Origin: an uncultured Granulosicoccaceae bacterium
GTDB taxonomy: Bacteria; Pseudomonadota; Gammaproteobacteria; Granulosicoccales; Granulosicoccaceae
Assembly (NCBI GenBank): GCA_937998875.1
Contig: CALLBO010000092.1
Location: 1-52,470, forward strand
Direction of reading: 5' to 3'
DNA length: 52,470 nucleotides
Made by a program: the position numbers and the translations under genes. Of the stretch, positions 8,992 to 17,216 are shown piece by piece (position 1 is the first letter of the stretch; each line of letters opens with the position of its first letter). Under the pieces are notes generated by a model. It saw only the letters and a program-made list of their open reading frames with translations, was not told the origin of the DNA and searched no databases.

Positions 8992-9348
8992 TCGCGTTTG
9001 TAGTGTTAGCCATTGAGCTTCATTTCATTTTCTTATTGTAGCTAATACCGATGTGTTTCGACGCATCCGGTGCTGCGGTGTAATCACACAACTGCATTCC
9101 AGAACCTCAGTTAGCTGCTCGTGTGAGAAATCTCAATACCAGTGCGGATCCCGTGACATAAAGCACCGGATAGACACGCGGGGCGTATGATTCGCAGAGC
9201 AGGTCTACCAGTCCGGTTAGTTTGCGCATCACGATCAACGGCCACTTTTGGACCGACCCTGGCATTTCAATACCATTTGAACGAATCTGCGCCACTTCGG
9301 GACGTACAGTTATAAGAATATCTACAACGTACTCTACCGGAGATCAGT
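8992..9348. other. Intergenic region with promoter copy B
   Basis: 357 bases before the second OmpA gene. The only clear element is the promoter-like motif at 9275-9303. A 62-codon minus-strand frame (9107-9295) has protein-like composition but no recognisable family or ribosome site, and the promoter motif runs through its 5' part; I do not call it a gene. Confidence 0.5.
9275..9303 (+). promoter_or_regulatory. Candidate ECF-type promoter, copy B
   Basis: ATTTGAACGA, 4 nt, GCG, 4 nt, TTCGGGAC. It matches copy A at 2397-2425 in 22 of 29 positions with no gap, and ends 45 bases before the GTG of the second OmpA gene. Confidence 0.55.
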
Positions 9349-9906
9349 GTGAATAAAATCTATTATCGCGTAGGTAAGCCACTCGGACTAATTTTCTTCC
9401 TTTGTTTTATATCATTGTCCGCACTTGCCGAAGAACACACCGAGGTTACGAATTATCAAATATTCCAGCGTGCACCGACCCCGGAAAAGCTTGCCAACAT
9501 TTTATTTCCTCCAGTTAATCGCTCAATTGGCCGGCTACGATCACCAAATACAAAGGCGCAGGATCGACAGTTTGGATTAGTTATTAACTTTGCTTTTGAT
9601 TCAGCTGAAATCCTGCCTGATTCGGTTCCGTTGTTAGAAGCACTTGGCGAAATGTTCGGAATAGAAACAGTATCAAGCCAGGCAGTTGTCATCGAAGGGC
9701 ACACTGACAGTATCGGCAGCGCCAGCTATAACCAGCGGCTTTCAGAGAAGCGTGCAAGATCGATCAAAGAATATCTGACTGAACACTTTGGTGTTGATCC
9801 GCAGCGGCTGATAACGGTCGGTAAAGGTGAGAGGGATCTCTATTCTATTGAAGAGCCTCGTGCAGCCGTAAATCGACGTGTGTCATTCCGACCGGCAAGA
9901 AAGTAA
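9349..9906 (+). CDS. OmpA-family peptidoglycan-binding protein
   Basis: 185 residues with a signal peptide (about 1-27, LIFFLCFISLSALAEE) and a C-terminal OmpA domain (about 78-183): INFAFDSAEIL, EGHTDSIGS, LSEKRARSIKEYL and a final VNRRVSF. These are the family's wall-binding residues. It has no lipobox and no barrel, so it is likely a soluble periplasmic or outer-membrane-associated wall-binding protein. It starts at GTG with GGAG seven bases upstream. It lacks the DUF4384 part of the other OmpA protein at 2460 but shares its upstream promoter-like motif, so the two are probably co-regulated. It may tether surface components of the adhesin locus to the wall. Confidence 0.85.
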   Translation: MNKIYYRVGKPLGLIFFLCFISLSALAEEHTEVTNYQIFQRAPTPEKLANILFPPVNRSIGRLRSPNTKAQDRQFGLVINFAFDSAEILPDSVPLLEALGEMFGIETVSSQAVVIEGHTDSIGSASYNQRLSEKRARSIKEYLTEHFGVDPQRLITVGKGERDLYSIEEPRAAVNRRVSFRPARK

Positions 9907-10013
9907 GCATCCCAGTCAAGCGCGACACCCTTAGCACTGACGTAAAGCGCCATATTGTTCCACAACTGTAACCAATACACTCAGTATTAAACACACCGCA
10001 ACAGGAGATTTGC

Positions 10014-10772
10014 ATGCACTATAAGAATTCTAATTGTCCTATCGGACTCAAAATAGCAGTAATGGCTTTCGCCACATTGACTACAGTGAATTCACACGCT
10101 GAAATATTTGGGTCAATGACTGGCCGAACTGCAGAATATTCAGCACAACCTCAGCTGTCACTTGAAGCGACGATAACCAATGGTGAGGTTTTTGGTTCTG
10201 ATTTTCAGCAACTCGGGATGCGCGTTAATTATAAACACACATCGAGAATTCTAGTGTTTGGTGACATAGGAAAATCTGAGCTTGCATCTGAAAGTGAAGT
10301 ATCATTTGGTTTGGGGGCGTTTTACTCATTAGAGCAATCGCTTTTAGGGATAAATACCGCTGTGAAAGTATCGTTTCATCAGGCCAACTTTGGCAGCGGT
10401 TCCATCGGATCAGGTGGTCTGGTGCAACAATGCCGACCTCATACAAGTACGGTTGACGGGCTTCCTGAACTAACAACAATTTGTCATGCGGTGCCCCGCG
10501 ATTCCGGCGGCGGCAGCAGCAGTAGCAACTTCACCAATATTGCTCTGGAGTTACACACCAGCGGCGCGATACCCGGCTCAGCACTGGGCGCTAACACACA
10601 ATGGTACGTCAACGGCGGTATTCAGTCTGTCAGGGGTGGCGGTCAGAACGACATAATTCCTGGTGTGGGTGCTGGTATAGTTTTACCACTAGACAAACAT
10701 GAGGTATTTGCAGGGGTTGAATATGCTGACGAAATCTTTCTGGGTGCCGGTTTCAGATATCTGGTCAGGTAG
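10014..10772 (+). CDS. Putative outer-membrane beta-barrel protein
   Basis: 252 residues beginning at an ATG with AGGAG at good spacing. It has a signal peptide ending near residue 30 (VMAFATLTTVNSHAE). The mature part alternates polar and hydrophobic residues in strand-like pairs separated by glycine (LGMRVNYKH, ILVFGDIGK, VSFGLGAFYSL, HEVFAGVEYADEIFLGAGFRYLV), typical of small outer-membrane barrels. The last residue is Arg rather than the usual aromatic, although Tyr lies three positions before. One Ser/Gly-rich loop (GGGSSSSN) follows a pair of cysteines about 20 residues apart. No specific family is recognised; barrel topology is inference. Confidence 0.6.
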   Translation: MHYKNSNCPIGLKIAVMAFATLTTVNSHAEIFGSMTGRTAEYSAQPQLSLEATITNGEVFGSDFQQLGMRVNYKHTSRILVFGDIGKSELASESEVSFGLGAFYSLEQSLLGINTAVKVSFHQANFGSGSIGSGGLVQQCRPHTSTVDGLPELTTICHAVPRDSGGGSSSSNFTNIALELHTSGAIPGSALGANTQWYVNGGIQSVRGGGQNDIIPGVGAGIVLPLDKHEVFAGVEYADEIFLGAGFRYLVR

Positions 10773-10796
10773 CGTGATCAGATTTCATAAGCAGCA

Positions 10797-10834
10797 CAAT
10801 AGAAACAATTGCGATTTCTATTGAGACATTTTTT
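10797..10834 (+). terminator. Candidate intrinsic terminator after the barrel gene
   Basis: Perfect 9-bp arms CAATAGAAA / TTTCTATTG with a 9-nt loop, then five bases and a run of six T (10829-10834), 24 bases past the stop codon. The stem is AT-rich and the T-run is offset, so the call is moderate. Confidence 0.4.
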
Positions 10835-10853
10835 GCACCATTCAATGTTAGTA

Positions 10854-10876
10854 GTCCCACAAGTGCATTGTGGGAC
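10854..10876. repeat. Perfect dyad GTCCCACAA-GTGCA-TTGTGGGAC
   Basis: 9-bp arms with a 5-nt loop and no following T-run. It could be a protein-binding site or an RNA hairpin; 470 bases separate it from the next gene. Confidence 0.5.
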
Positions 10877-11346
10877 ACTCTCCATATCCATTACGTAAAA
10901 TCTAACTACGATTATTTATTCTGTCGGTACTATTCGGAAAAGGAAGTCGCTCGACTGAGTAAGTAAAACCGCTGAGACGCAGCAGAATCAAGCTTCCAAA
11001 GCTATCCGTTTTCGCGCTCATGAGGTCGATGGTTGGTTGATCGCAGCAGAATCCTGAACATTTAATCCCCGAGTACCATTTTACTACCTGTTCAACAGCT
11101 GATAGCTCAGAAAAATGGTAGTACAACTTCCGGCGCAGTAACCGTTGTAATCACAATGCGGTCGCTTGTCAGTAGCCAGCTCCAACAGTGCTATTTATGG
11201 ATCGAGAGTATCTGTAGATAGTTACCGGATAGGCTGACACATGTAAACAATTCGTAAAACCTGCCTGCCAGTGAACCATATGCCTCCCGAATAGTACCTA
11301 TTAGTGAAATTGGTTTACTACATTAGCGAACACAGGCTTGAACAAT

Positions 11347-11799
11347 ATGCCAATCCATCTTTTAGCTATTCGCAAATTTGAAGAACCCCGGACCTGGTCC
11401 ATTGGCATGTGCAGCATTGCAGTCGTTATGCTACTGATGACTTGTTCCCAGTCGGGTTCCTTCGCTACCAGTGTTTCTCAGATTACAAAGTCACCGCAGG
11501 CTGCTGCTGCTTTAGACGGTGTCGGACCGGAAAAGGTATACCAGGTAGTTCAGAGTACATTTGCAGAGCAACCAGGTGTTATTGAAATAGATGGGGCGCC
11601 ACTACACGGCCGGACTGAACCCTATGTGGAGTCCGCCGAGGTTGAAGAAAAAGAAGGAGATAAACAAGAGTTTATAGAGCTTGTTCGTCAGGCCAGACTG
11701 GCTAAACTGATTGATAATAATGCGCTATCAGCAGTCCTGATGATGCAAGCTCAGACGTTGTTATTTGGAACTGGTGAGCCCAGTCATACAAATGACTGA
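11347..11799 (+). CDS. Small signal-anchored hypothetical protein
   Basis: 150 residues, no family recognised. There is an N-terminal positively charged segment followed by a hydrophobic stretch (about 19-33, MCSIAVVMLLMTC). The LMTC sequence resembles but does not fit a lipobox, so it may be an uncleaved anchor or an atypical lipoprotein. The rest is soluble and acidic in the middle (ESAEVEEKEGD) with a C-terminal amphipathic helix. The ATG at 11347 is preferred over a TTG at 11338, which sits too close to the AGG ribosome site. It overlaps the next gene by eight bases (ATGACTGA), suggesting co-translation with the DMT permease. Confidence 0.55.
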   Translation: MPIHLLAIRKFEEPRTWSIGMCSIAVVMLLMTCSQSGSFATSVSQITKSPQAAAALDGVGPEKVYQVVQSTFAEQPGVIEIDGAPLHGRTEPYVESAEVEEKEGDKQEFIELVRQARLAKLIDNNALSAVLMMQAQTLLFGTGEPSHTND

Positions 11800-12670
11800 A
11801 ACCCCAAGTAAAATCCTAATAGCACAAGCTGGGTTTGTGGTGCTCTGGAGCTCCGGATTCATTGGCTCCAAATATGGATTGGTGCATGTTGATCCATATA
11901 CATTATTGTTTTTGCGTTACGCGTTGGTGGCCATCGTGTTGATGGCTATTTGTGTGGTGCTTTATGGTAACAAAGGCATCAGCTGGAGCTTACTAGGTGA
12001 GGTATCACTAATCGGTACTTTGGCACATGCGCTTCATGTATCAACATTGTGGGCTGCTTTCACCCTGGGGGCGACAGCAGGTTCTGCAGCACTAATCGGT
12101 GGATTGCAACCCATCATAACCGGTGTCGCATCGCGTCGCGCATTGGGACAGAAAATCGAAAAACGCCAGTGGATAGGATTACTGATCGGATTCGCGTCGG
12201 TTTTATTTATATCATTCAATGGGATGGTGATTGGTGGTAACGCTACGGCCTATCTGATGCTACTCACCAGTGTGGGTTGTTTGACCGTGGCATGTCTGCA
12301 CCAGCAGAAGTTGGATATAGAAGCAACCAACAGCCAGTTACCACTGACATTGAATCTGGCCTTGCAGTGTACTGCAAGTTCAATTGTGTTAAGTATTCCC
12401 GCATTGTTGGTGGGTGACTCAATGATCGTCTGGCACGTTGAGCTAGTAGCTGTTTTGCTATGGTTATCGTTTGCCGTCTCATTAGGAGGGGCAGGTATGT
12501 TTTGGTTTTTACTCAAATATCGCCCGGCAACACAGGTAGCGAGCCTGACTTATCTTACGGTGCCGGCAACAATGATCATGGCATATTTTGCTTTCGGGGA
12601 ATCACTTACAAGCCTGGATCTAATCGGACTGGTAATCGCGGCGATAGGCGTTAAGTTAGCCCATGCGTGA
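11792..12670 (+). CDS. EamA/DMT-superfamily permease
   Basis: 292-residue inner-membrane protein with about ten hydrophobic helices in two EamA-like halves. The first half has the typical FVVLWSSGFIGSKYGL and PYTLLFLRY segments; the second ends with LTYLTVPATMIMAYFAFGESLTSLDLIGLVIAAIGV, the characteristic last-helix pattern. Members export or import small metabolites such as amino acids; the substrate cannot be read from sequence. The ATG at 11792 is used because it gives the usual N-terminus; in-frame TTG (11765) and GTG (11774) codons lie upstream inside the preceding gene. Confidence 0.85.
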   Translation: MTETPSKILIAQAGFVVLWSSGFIGSKYGLVHVDPYTLLFLRYALVAIVLMAICVVLYGNKGISWSLLGEVSLIGTLAHALHVSTLWAAFTLGATAGSAALIGGLQPIITGVASRRALGQKIEKRQWIGLLIGFASVLFISFNGMVIGGNATAYLMLLTSVGCLTVACLHQQKLDIEATNSQLPLTLNLALQCTASSIVLSIPALLVGDSMIVWHVELVAVLLWLSFAVSLGGAGMFWFLLKYRPATQVASLTYLTVPATMIMAYFAFGESLTSLDLIGLVIAAIGVKLAHA

Positions 12671-12856
12671 TGGAAAACAGTATCATCTGGCAATATAAAT
12701 ACCAGCGAAGAACATGTATACAGCCCAACATGAAGATAATACGACCAGAGTTCCAGCCCGCTCATTTTATTAGCGGCCAATCTAATCTCATCAATATTCA
12801 TGACTACTTCGCACAGTGCTTGTCGGCGATCAGTTGGAGTAGGGTCGGTAAAAAGA

Positions 12857-13108
12857 CTACCGGGATTTAGGCTTATATTGTGTAGGGCAGTAGCCGCGGA
12901 CTACATTGGGATTTCTCACTTTTTCGTGTTTAGTTTGCCTGCCTGATACACGTTCACGCCACGATTTAAAACTACGCGTACTCAGCGAGCGACGCATAAG
13001 CTTGATTACCTCAGGTTCCGACAATCCGTATAATCGATTTATCGCTTCAAACGGTGTGCGGTCTTCCCAGGCCATCTCTATAACGCGTGAGATATCTTCT
13101 TCTTTCAT
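12857..13108 (-). CDS. DUF2805 / TIGR03643 family protein
   Basis: 83 residues matching the small TIGR03643 family: MKEEDISRVIEMAWEDRTPFEAI, then a GLSEPEVIKLMRRSL helix-turn-helix-like segment, SFKSWRERVSGRQTKH and a basic C-terminus. Function is uncharacterised; the layout suggests nucleic-acid binding, which is inference. The ATG at 13108 is chosen because family members begin with this segment; an upstream in-frame ATG at 13156 would add 16 residues. It stands alone on the minus strand, with no operon partner. Confidence 0.8.
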   Translation of the reverse strand: MKEEDISRVIEMAWEDRTPFEAINRLYGLSEPEVIKLMRRSLSTRSFKSWRERVSGRQTKHEKVRNPNVVRGYCPTQYKPKSR

Positions 13109-13429
13109 ATTTATTCTACGCTTACTCAATAATCTTATTGCCGTACCTGCCAGCATCTTCGGCCCTGTTGCACAAGGATGGTCGCCGTCTTACCACAGGA
13201 GTTCTGAAATTCTACATCTGGTAATATCTAAAGCTTGTGTCAGTTTCAGCGTTTATTAGAACGATGCCCGTGACGGCGTAATTTACCTCGCCAATACCTG
13301 AGGCAACATGCGATTAAAGAAATCAGAGCTCGACCGCGTCTGCCGCACGAATGGCCTCCAGAGCTGATCTTTGTCGTTCTTCTATTTGAAGAAGTCAATC
13401 AGAAACAATGGGCCGCTCTATTTCACATG
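13109..13429. other. Intergenic, nothing recognised
   Basis: 321 bases between two minus-strand genes. No open frame with a family match, no clear hairpin and no tRNA-like structure seen. Confidence 0.5.
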
Positions 13430-13894
13430 CTAAAGGTATTTGTGAAAAACTATTTTGTCGTCCCCAACACCATAGTATTCGCGTATCCGAGCTTCTTCGT
13501 TATAACCGAGCTTCGAGTAGAATGCTCTGGTTCTTCTGAAGTCGTCGGTGCCGGATGTTTCAACCAACAAAATACGAACGCCCTTAGATGATAGCTTCTC
13601 TTCAACATAAGACATTACCTGAGTGCCGATGCCTTCACCCTGGCGATCGGGATGTACGGCAATTAATAAAAGATTCCACGTACCATCGGCCATAGCTTCA
13701 GGAGCACAGTAAGCGATTGCTACAGTTGAGCCGTCGTCAAAGGTGAGCCAAAATTCACTCTGCGCCGAGTCATTTGAACTGGCGCAGAACATGTCGTCCA
13801 ATAGCTCGGATGGAAATAGTTGCACTGCATCTATTATTTGCTTTGCAGCTGATAAATCAGCATGGATGGAAGGCCTAGTACTAGTTTTATGCAT
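13430..13894 (-). CDS. GNAT-family N-acetyltransferase
   Basis: 154 residues from the preferred start. The acetyl-CoA-binding motif A is clear: LLLIAVHPDRQGEGIGTQVMSYVEEKL, including the Q-x-x-G-x-G/A loop. FYSKLGYNEEARIREYYG follows, a motif B and C-terminal strand typical of Rim-like and small-molecule GNATs. It transfers an acetyl group from acetyl-CoA to an amine; the substrate is unknown. The ATG at 13894 places the domain at the N-terminus as in relatives (LFPSELLDDM segment early); in-frame ATGs at 13930 and 13987 would add 12 or 31 basic residues. Monocistronic. Confidence 0.8.
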   Translation of the reverse strand: MHKTSTRPSIHADLSAAKQIIDAVQLFPSELLDDMFCASSNDSAQSEFWLTFDDGSTVAIAYCAPEAMADGTWNLLLIAVHPDRQGEGIGTQVMSYVEEKLSSKGVRILLVETSGTDDFRRTRAFYSKLGYNEEARIREYYGVGDDKIVFHKYL

Positions 13895-14154
13895 TCTTTT
13901 TACTCGAATTTTATACAATCGAACGCGCATGGGTCGAACATAAAAATTCGGACTCAACGGCGGCTCGGAGTGCTCCCTATCAGACATCCATTACCAGGTA
14001 CTGCAATACCTCTAACCGTAAAACCCCGAATGATTGAGTGGCGGGGCTCCAGCACTGAGCGTGATTATAGCTAAGCGAGGCAAGTATTAGCCGTTAAATT
14101 TTCACAACTGGTTTAGTCTGCTTTGGCCATTAGAAAACGCAACAATAGCGGGAA

Positions 14155-15459
14155 TTAATTTGCCAGCTGTGGCAGAAACGTTACCACTTCAGGCATGGCA
14201 ATGACCAGAACGATCATAGCCAGCAGAGCAATGCAAAACGGCAGAACACCTAAAAATACTTGTGACAACGGCACGTCATTCGATATGCCTTTGATAACAA
14301 AAACATTAATCCCCATGGGTGGTGTAATTAGTGCCAACTCTACCACCAATACCACCAGCACACCGAACCACACCGGGTCATATCCCATGTTCATCACAAT
14401 TGGAAAGAAGATAGGTACAGACAGGATGATCATTGCCATGGTGTCGAGGAAAGCGCCGAGCAAAATATAGATGACCACAATCAGGGCAATGGTCATCAGC
14501 GGTGATAGTGAAAGTCCAACTACCCATTCACCCATCAGAGCCGGTGTGCCGCTGAGTGACAGAAAAGCCGAAAATAGAATAGCACCAATCAAGATCAAAA
14601 AAATCATTGACGTGGTTTGCACAGAGTCCGTCAATGATTCGCTAATCAGTTGCCAGTTAAGGCGTCGCATCAGAACTCCAATGACCAGCGCTCCCACTGC
14701 ACCAAAACCCGCTGCCTCCGTGGGAGTGAATACACCACTGTAGATACCGCCGATCACCAGAACAAATAGCAGCAGCGTCGGCCAGACTTTAGAAAACGCA
14801 GAACCTTCAAAATGGTCCTCTGGTAACTCCGTTATCGTCGGAGCAGCATTGGGATCAAGCCGTGTAACTAACACCACGGTTATCATAAAAAACAGAGTGA
14901 GTAAGAGACCTGGAATAATGCCGGCTAAGAATAAGTCACCCACACTGGTTTCGGTAAGTATTCCATAGATAAGCATGATGACACTGGGTGGAATCAAAAT
15001 TCCAATCGTGCCGCCTGCCGCCACACTGCCGGTTGCCAGTTTGCCACTATAGCCATAGCGTTGCATCTCGGGCAGGGCGACTTGCCCCATTGTCGCAGCG
15101 GTTGCCAGTGACGATCCACATACAGCACCAAAGGCCGCACAGGCGGCAATACTCGCATGTGCCAATCCGCCCCGACGTTTGTGTAACCAGGTATTAAAAG
15201 CGGTGAACAAATCAGAAGATATGCCTGACTTTGATGCAAAGGTGCCCATGAGTACAAATAACGGGATCACACTTAAATCAAAACTCAGTGCGGACTCATA
15301 TACTGACAAGCCCGCCAATGACAAAGCGCCGTCCATCCCGATAATCAGGCCCGTGCCGACAATGGCGACGGCAGACATAGCAAGGCCAAGATGCGCCCCC
15401 AGTATCAGCAACAGAAATAGTGATACAAATACCAGAGGAACTAAGACTTCGATGGCCAT
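14155..15459 (-). CDS. dctM: TRAP transporter large permease (DctM)
   Basis: 434-residue inner-membrane protein with about twelve helices, the ion-coupled translocation subunit of a tripartite ATP-independent periplasmic transporter. Family marks include PLFVLMGTFASKSGIS, a glycine/alanine-rich re-entrant segment (AAFGAVCGSSLATAATMGQVALPEM) and GGTIGILIPPSVIMLIYG. The second half repeats this with PIFFPIVMNMGYDPVWFGVLVV and TPPMGINVFVIKG. The ATG at 15459 is used; the open frame extends to 15504 without a better start. It lies 16 bases after dctQ and is the last gene of the dctP-Q-M operon, which is divergent from the sulfatase genes. Confidence 0.93.
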   Translation of the reverse strand: MAIEVLVPLVFVSLFLLLILGAHLGLAMSAVAIVGTGLIIGMDGALSLAGLSVYESALSFDLSVIPLFVLMGTFASKSGISSDLFTAFNTWLHKRRGGLAHASIAACAAFGAVCGSSLATAATMGQVALPEMQRYGYSGKLATGSVAAGGTIGILIPPSVIMLIYGILTETSVGDLFLAGIIPGLLLTLFFMITVVLVTRLDPNAAPTITELPEDHFEGSAFSKVWPTLLLFVLVIGGIYSGVFTPTEAAGFGAVGALVIGVLMRRLNWQLISESLTDSVQTTSMIFLILIGAILFSAFLSLSGTPALMGEWVVGLSLSPLMTIALIVVIYILLGAFLDTMAMIILSVPIFFPIVMNMGYDPVWFGVLVVLVVELALITPPMGINVFVIKGISNDVPLSQVFLGVLPFCIALLAMIVLVIAMPEVVTFLPQLAN

Positions 15460-15475
15460 TAGTTTAACGAAGCCA

Positions 15476-15991
15476 TTACTTGGAAGTGGCCTGATGATCC
15501 TCATTAACGTGAGGCTTGAACACCGCTTCTATCAGATGCATCACCAGCACAATAAGAAAAAGCACTATGCCTGCAGTCATGATTATCGACGTCGGCCAGT
15601 AGGGTATTTCAAGTATCTGGGTGTATTCCTGTTCTTCGAATATCTCAAAGGTTTTAATCAGTAATTGCCGGGCAAGTAGTGCAGTAATACAGACAGCCAA
15701 CAACAAATTAACCACAATAGAAATGCGCTTTACTGGTTTGGGAAATAACGCCTGAAAGGTCTCTACCGCTATATGCTTACCACGAACCTCAGTTATGGCA
15801 AGTCCGCTGAACACCAACACGCCCATCAACAGCTCAACGGTCTCTACCGTACCTACTAACGCTCGTCCAAAGAACGTTCGTCCGATCACATCCACAAACG
15901 TCATTGCCATAATGGCGATGAGAGTGATTGACGCCAACCATCCGAGCACAGCAGCAGCTCGGCGGATTGCGGAAGCGATACTTTGTAGCAA
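15476..15991 (-). CDS. dctQ: TRAP transporter small permease (DctQ)
   Basis: 171 residues with four predicted helices, the small membrane subunit that pairs with DctM. Family features: an N-terminal helix followed by FVDVIGRTFFGRALVGTVET, ELLMGVLVFSGLAITEVRGKHIAVE, and a final pair of helices (PTSIIMTAGIVLFLIVLVMHL). The start codon in this frame is TTG with a CGGTG ribosome-like site; no ATG gives a full N-terminal helix. It is 30 bases after dctP and 16 before dctM, so translated from the same message. Confidence 0.88.
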   Translation of the reverse strand: MLQSIASAIRRAAAVLGWLASITLIAIMAMTFVDVIGRTFFGRALVGTVETVELLMGVLVFSGLAITEVRGKHIAVETFQALFPKPVKRISIVVNLLLAVCITALLARQLLIKTFEIFEEQEYTQILEIPYWPTSIIMTAGIVLFLIVLVMHLIEAVFKPHVNEDHQATSK

Positions 15992-16021
15992 TTTACACCG
16001 TCGCGATGGCAGCGGGAATTT

Positions 16022-17041
16022 CTACTTCAAATTAGAGACCGTTGAATAGTAGTCTTCAAGGAGTGCTGTGCCGTCCAGTCCTTCACTGTTGGCTTTGTCT
16101 ACCCACTCTTCAGTGATCGGTTGAATCAGCTCTTTAAGCTGCGCCACGTCTGCATCAGACATGGTGGTAATCACATTGCCAGCAGCTGTTGCGGCATCAA
16201 TGCCAGACTGCTCAACCTCGTCCCACTTCTGCGAAATGAAACGCGAACCCCATTCACCTGAAACCTTTGTGACTGCCGCTTTTTGCGAGTCGGATAGTCT
16301 CTCCCATGTTTTTGGACTCATGGTCAAATAGAAAATACCGGCATAGGTACCACCGGGCACTACCATATGGTGGGATGAAACGTCCGCAAGCTTAAATCCC
16401 TTGACGGATTCCCACGGGAATTGGGAAACGTCAATGGTACCCTTAGACATCGCCTCATTTGTTTGACCGGGCGGCATGCTAACCGGCACAGCTCCGATCA
16501 TCTCTGCGATCTTCACGCCGTTACCGCCAACCCGAATCTTTTTGTTTTTAAAATCAGCCAGTGATGTGAGTGGCTTTGTGCTGTGATACAAGTGCGGTGC
16601 ATGTGCGAACAGTGCGAGTAGCTTGGTGTCCTTGGTATCTTCCGCCATAAAGCCATGTTTTTCATACCATTGCCACGCAGCGACTCCGGCTTTCTCCGCA
16701 GTAGGTGCTGCAAACGGAGTTTCAACCGCCATTAATTTCCAAAAACGTTTGGGATGATAAGCGGCAACCGAATAAGCGATATCCACAATGCCATTTTTTG
16801 CTAAATCATATTGACCATTGGGCTTGGCCAATGGTGCAGACATCACCTCTACTTCAAGCTCTCCATTAGAAGCGGATTCGAGTTCATCGGCCCAGGCTCT
16901 GAGGGTTGTGGTCATGTGATGCACTGGTGGCAACCAGTTTGCAATGCGAATTTTGGTGGTTTCAGCCAGTGCTTGCCCGGGCAATGCGGCACTTAAAAGT
17001 AGTGCTGAAAATGTAGTGGATAGCAGTGCGCGTCTATTCAT
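16022..17041 (-). CDS. dctP: TRAP transporter substrate-binding protein (DctP)
   Basis: 339-residue periplasmic receptor with a Sec signal peptide (about 1-26, MNRRALLSTTFSALLLSAAL, cleavage after ALA). Core DctP marks are IRIANWLPPVHHMTTTLRAWADELE, FKNKKIRVGGNG (with the conserved ligand-carboxylate Arg), and NEAMSKGTIDVSQFPWESV. The start is fixed by GGAGG before the ATG; the open frame extends upstream to 17149 only by chance. Substrates of most DctP proteins are organic acids; the linked sulfatases make an anionic sulfate ester an attractive candidate, which is inference from neighbours. Confidence 0.92.
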   Translation of the reverse strand: MNRRALLSTTFSALLLSAALPGQALAETTKIRIANWLPPVHHMTTTLRAWADELESASNGELEVEVMSAPLAKPNGQYDLAKNGIVDIAYSVAAYHPKRFWKLMAVETPFAAPTAEKAGVAAWQWYEKHGFMAEDTKDTKLLALFAHAPHLYHSTKPLTSLADFKNKKIRVGGNGVKIAEMIGAVPVSMPPGQTNEAMSKGTIDVSQFPWESVKGFKLADVSSHHMVVPGGTYAGIFYLTMSPKTWERLSDSQKAAVTKVSGEWGSRFISQKWDEVEQSGIDAATAAGNVITTMSDADVAQLKELIQPITEEWVDKANSEGLDGTALLEDYYSTVSNLK

Positions 17042-17154
17042 TTTTATCCTCCAGAAGGCTGTTTTTACACCAGGGCAATCGCTGTCTTTTTTTGTTAAAG
17101 ACCCGGTGAGCAGAGCTTGAGAATACGATTTGGGCCGCAGTTGTGTCAATAAAA

Positions 17155-17170
17155 AAGAATCGGTATTCTT
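17155..17170. promoter_or_regulatory. Candidate TetR operator in the divergent dctP/tetR region
   Basis: AAGAAT-CGGT-ATTCTT, perfect 6-bp arms. A related half-site GAATACGATT lies at 17121-17130 and pairs imperfectly with AATCGGTATTC at 17158-17168. The site is between the divergent dctP and regulator starts. Assignment to the regulator is inference. Confidence 0.4.
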
Positions 17171-17216
17171 ATTTGCACCCGTCCCGCTTGGCGTTAAAAG
17201 TTATTCAGGAAATCCT

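Larger units (their letters stand above)
10773..11346. other. Intergenic region with two inverted repeats
   Basis: 574 bases. It holds an AT-rich stem-loop with T-run (10797-10834) and a perfect dyad (10854-10876). A 74-codon minus-strand frame at 10902-11126 lacks an ATG and a ribosome site and is not called. Confidence 0.5.

Noticed and set aside
9107..9295. 62-codon minus-strand frame
   Set aside because: Protein-like but no family, weak start, and it overlaps the promoter-like motif conserved with 2397-2425.
10902..11126. 74-codon minus-strand frame
   Set aside because: Only a TTG start abutting GGAAG, no upstream ATG, no recognisable domain.
12667..12870. 67-codon plus-strand frame after the DMT permease
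   Set aside because: No family, runs into the antisense DUF2805 gene; probably chance.
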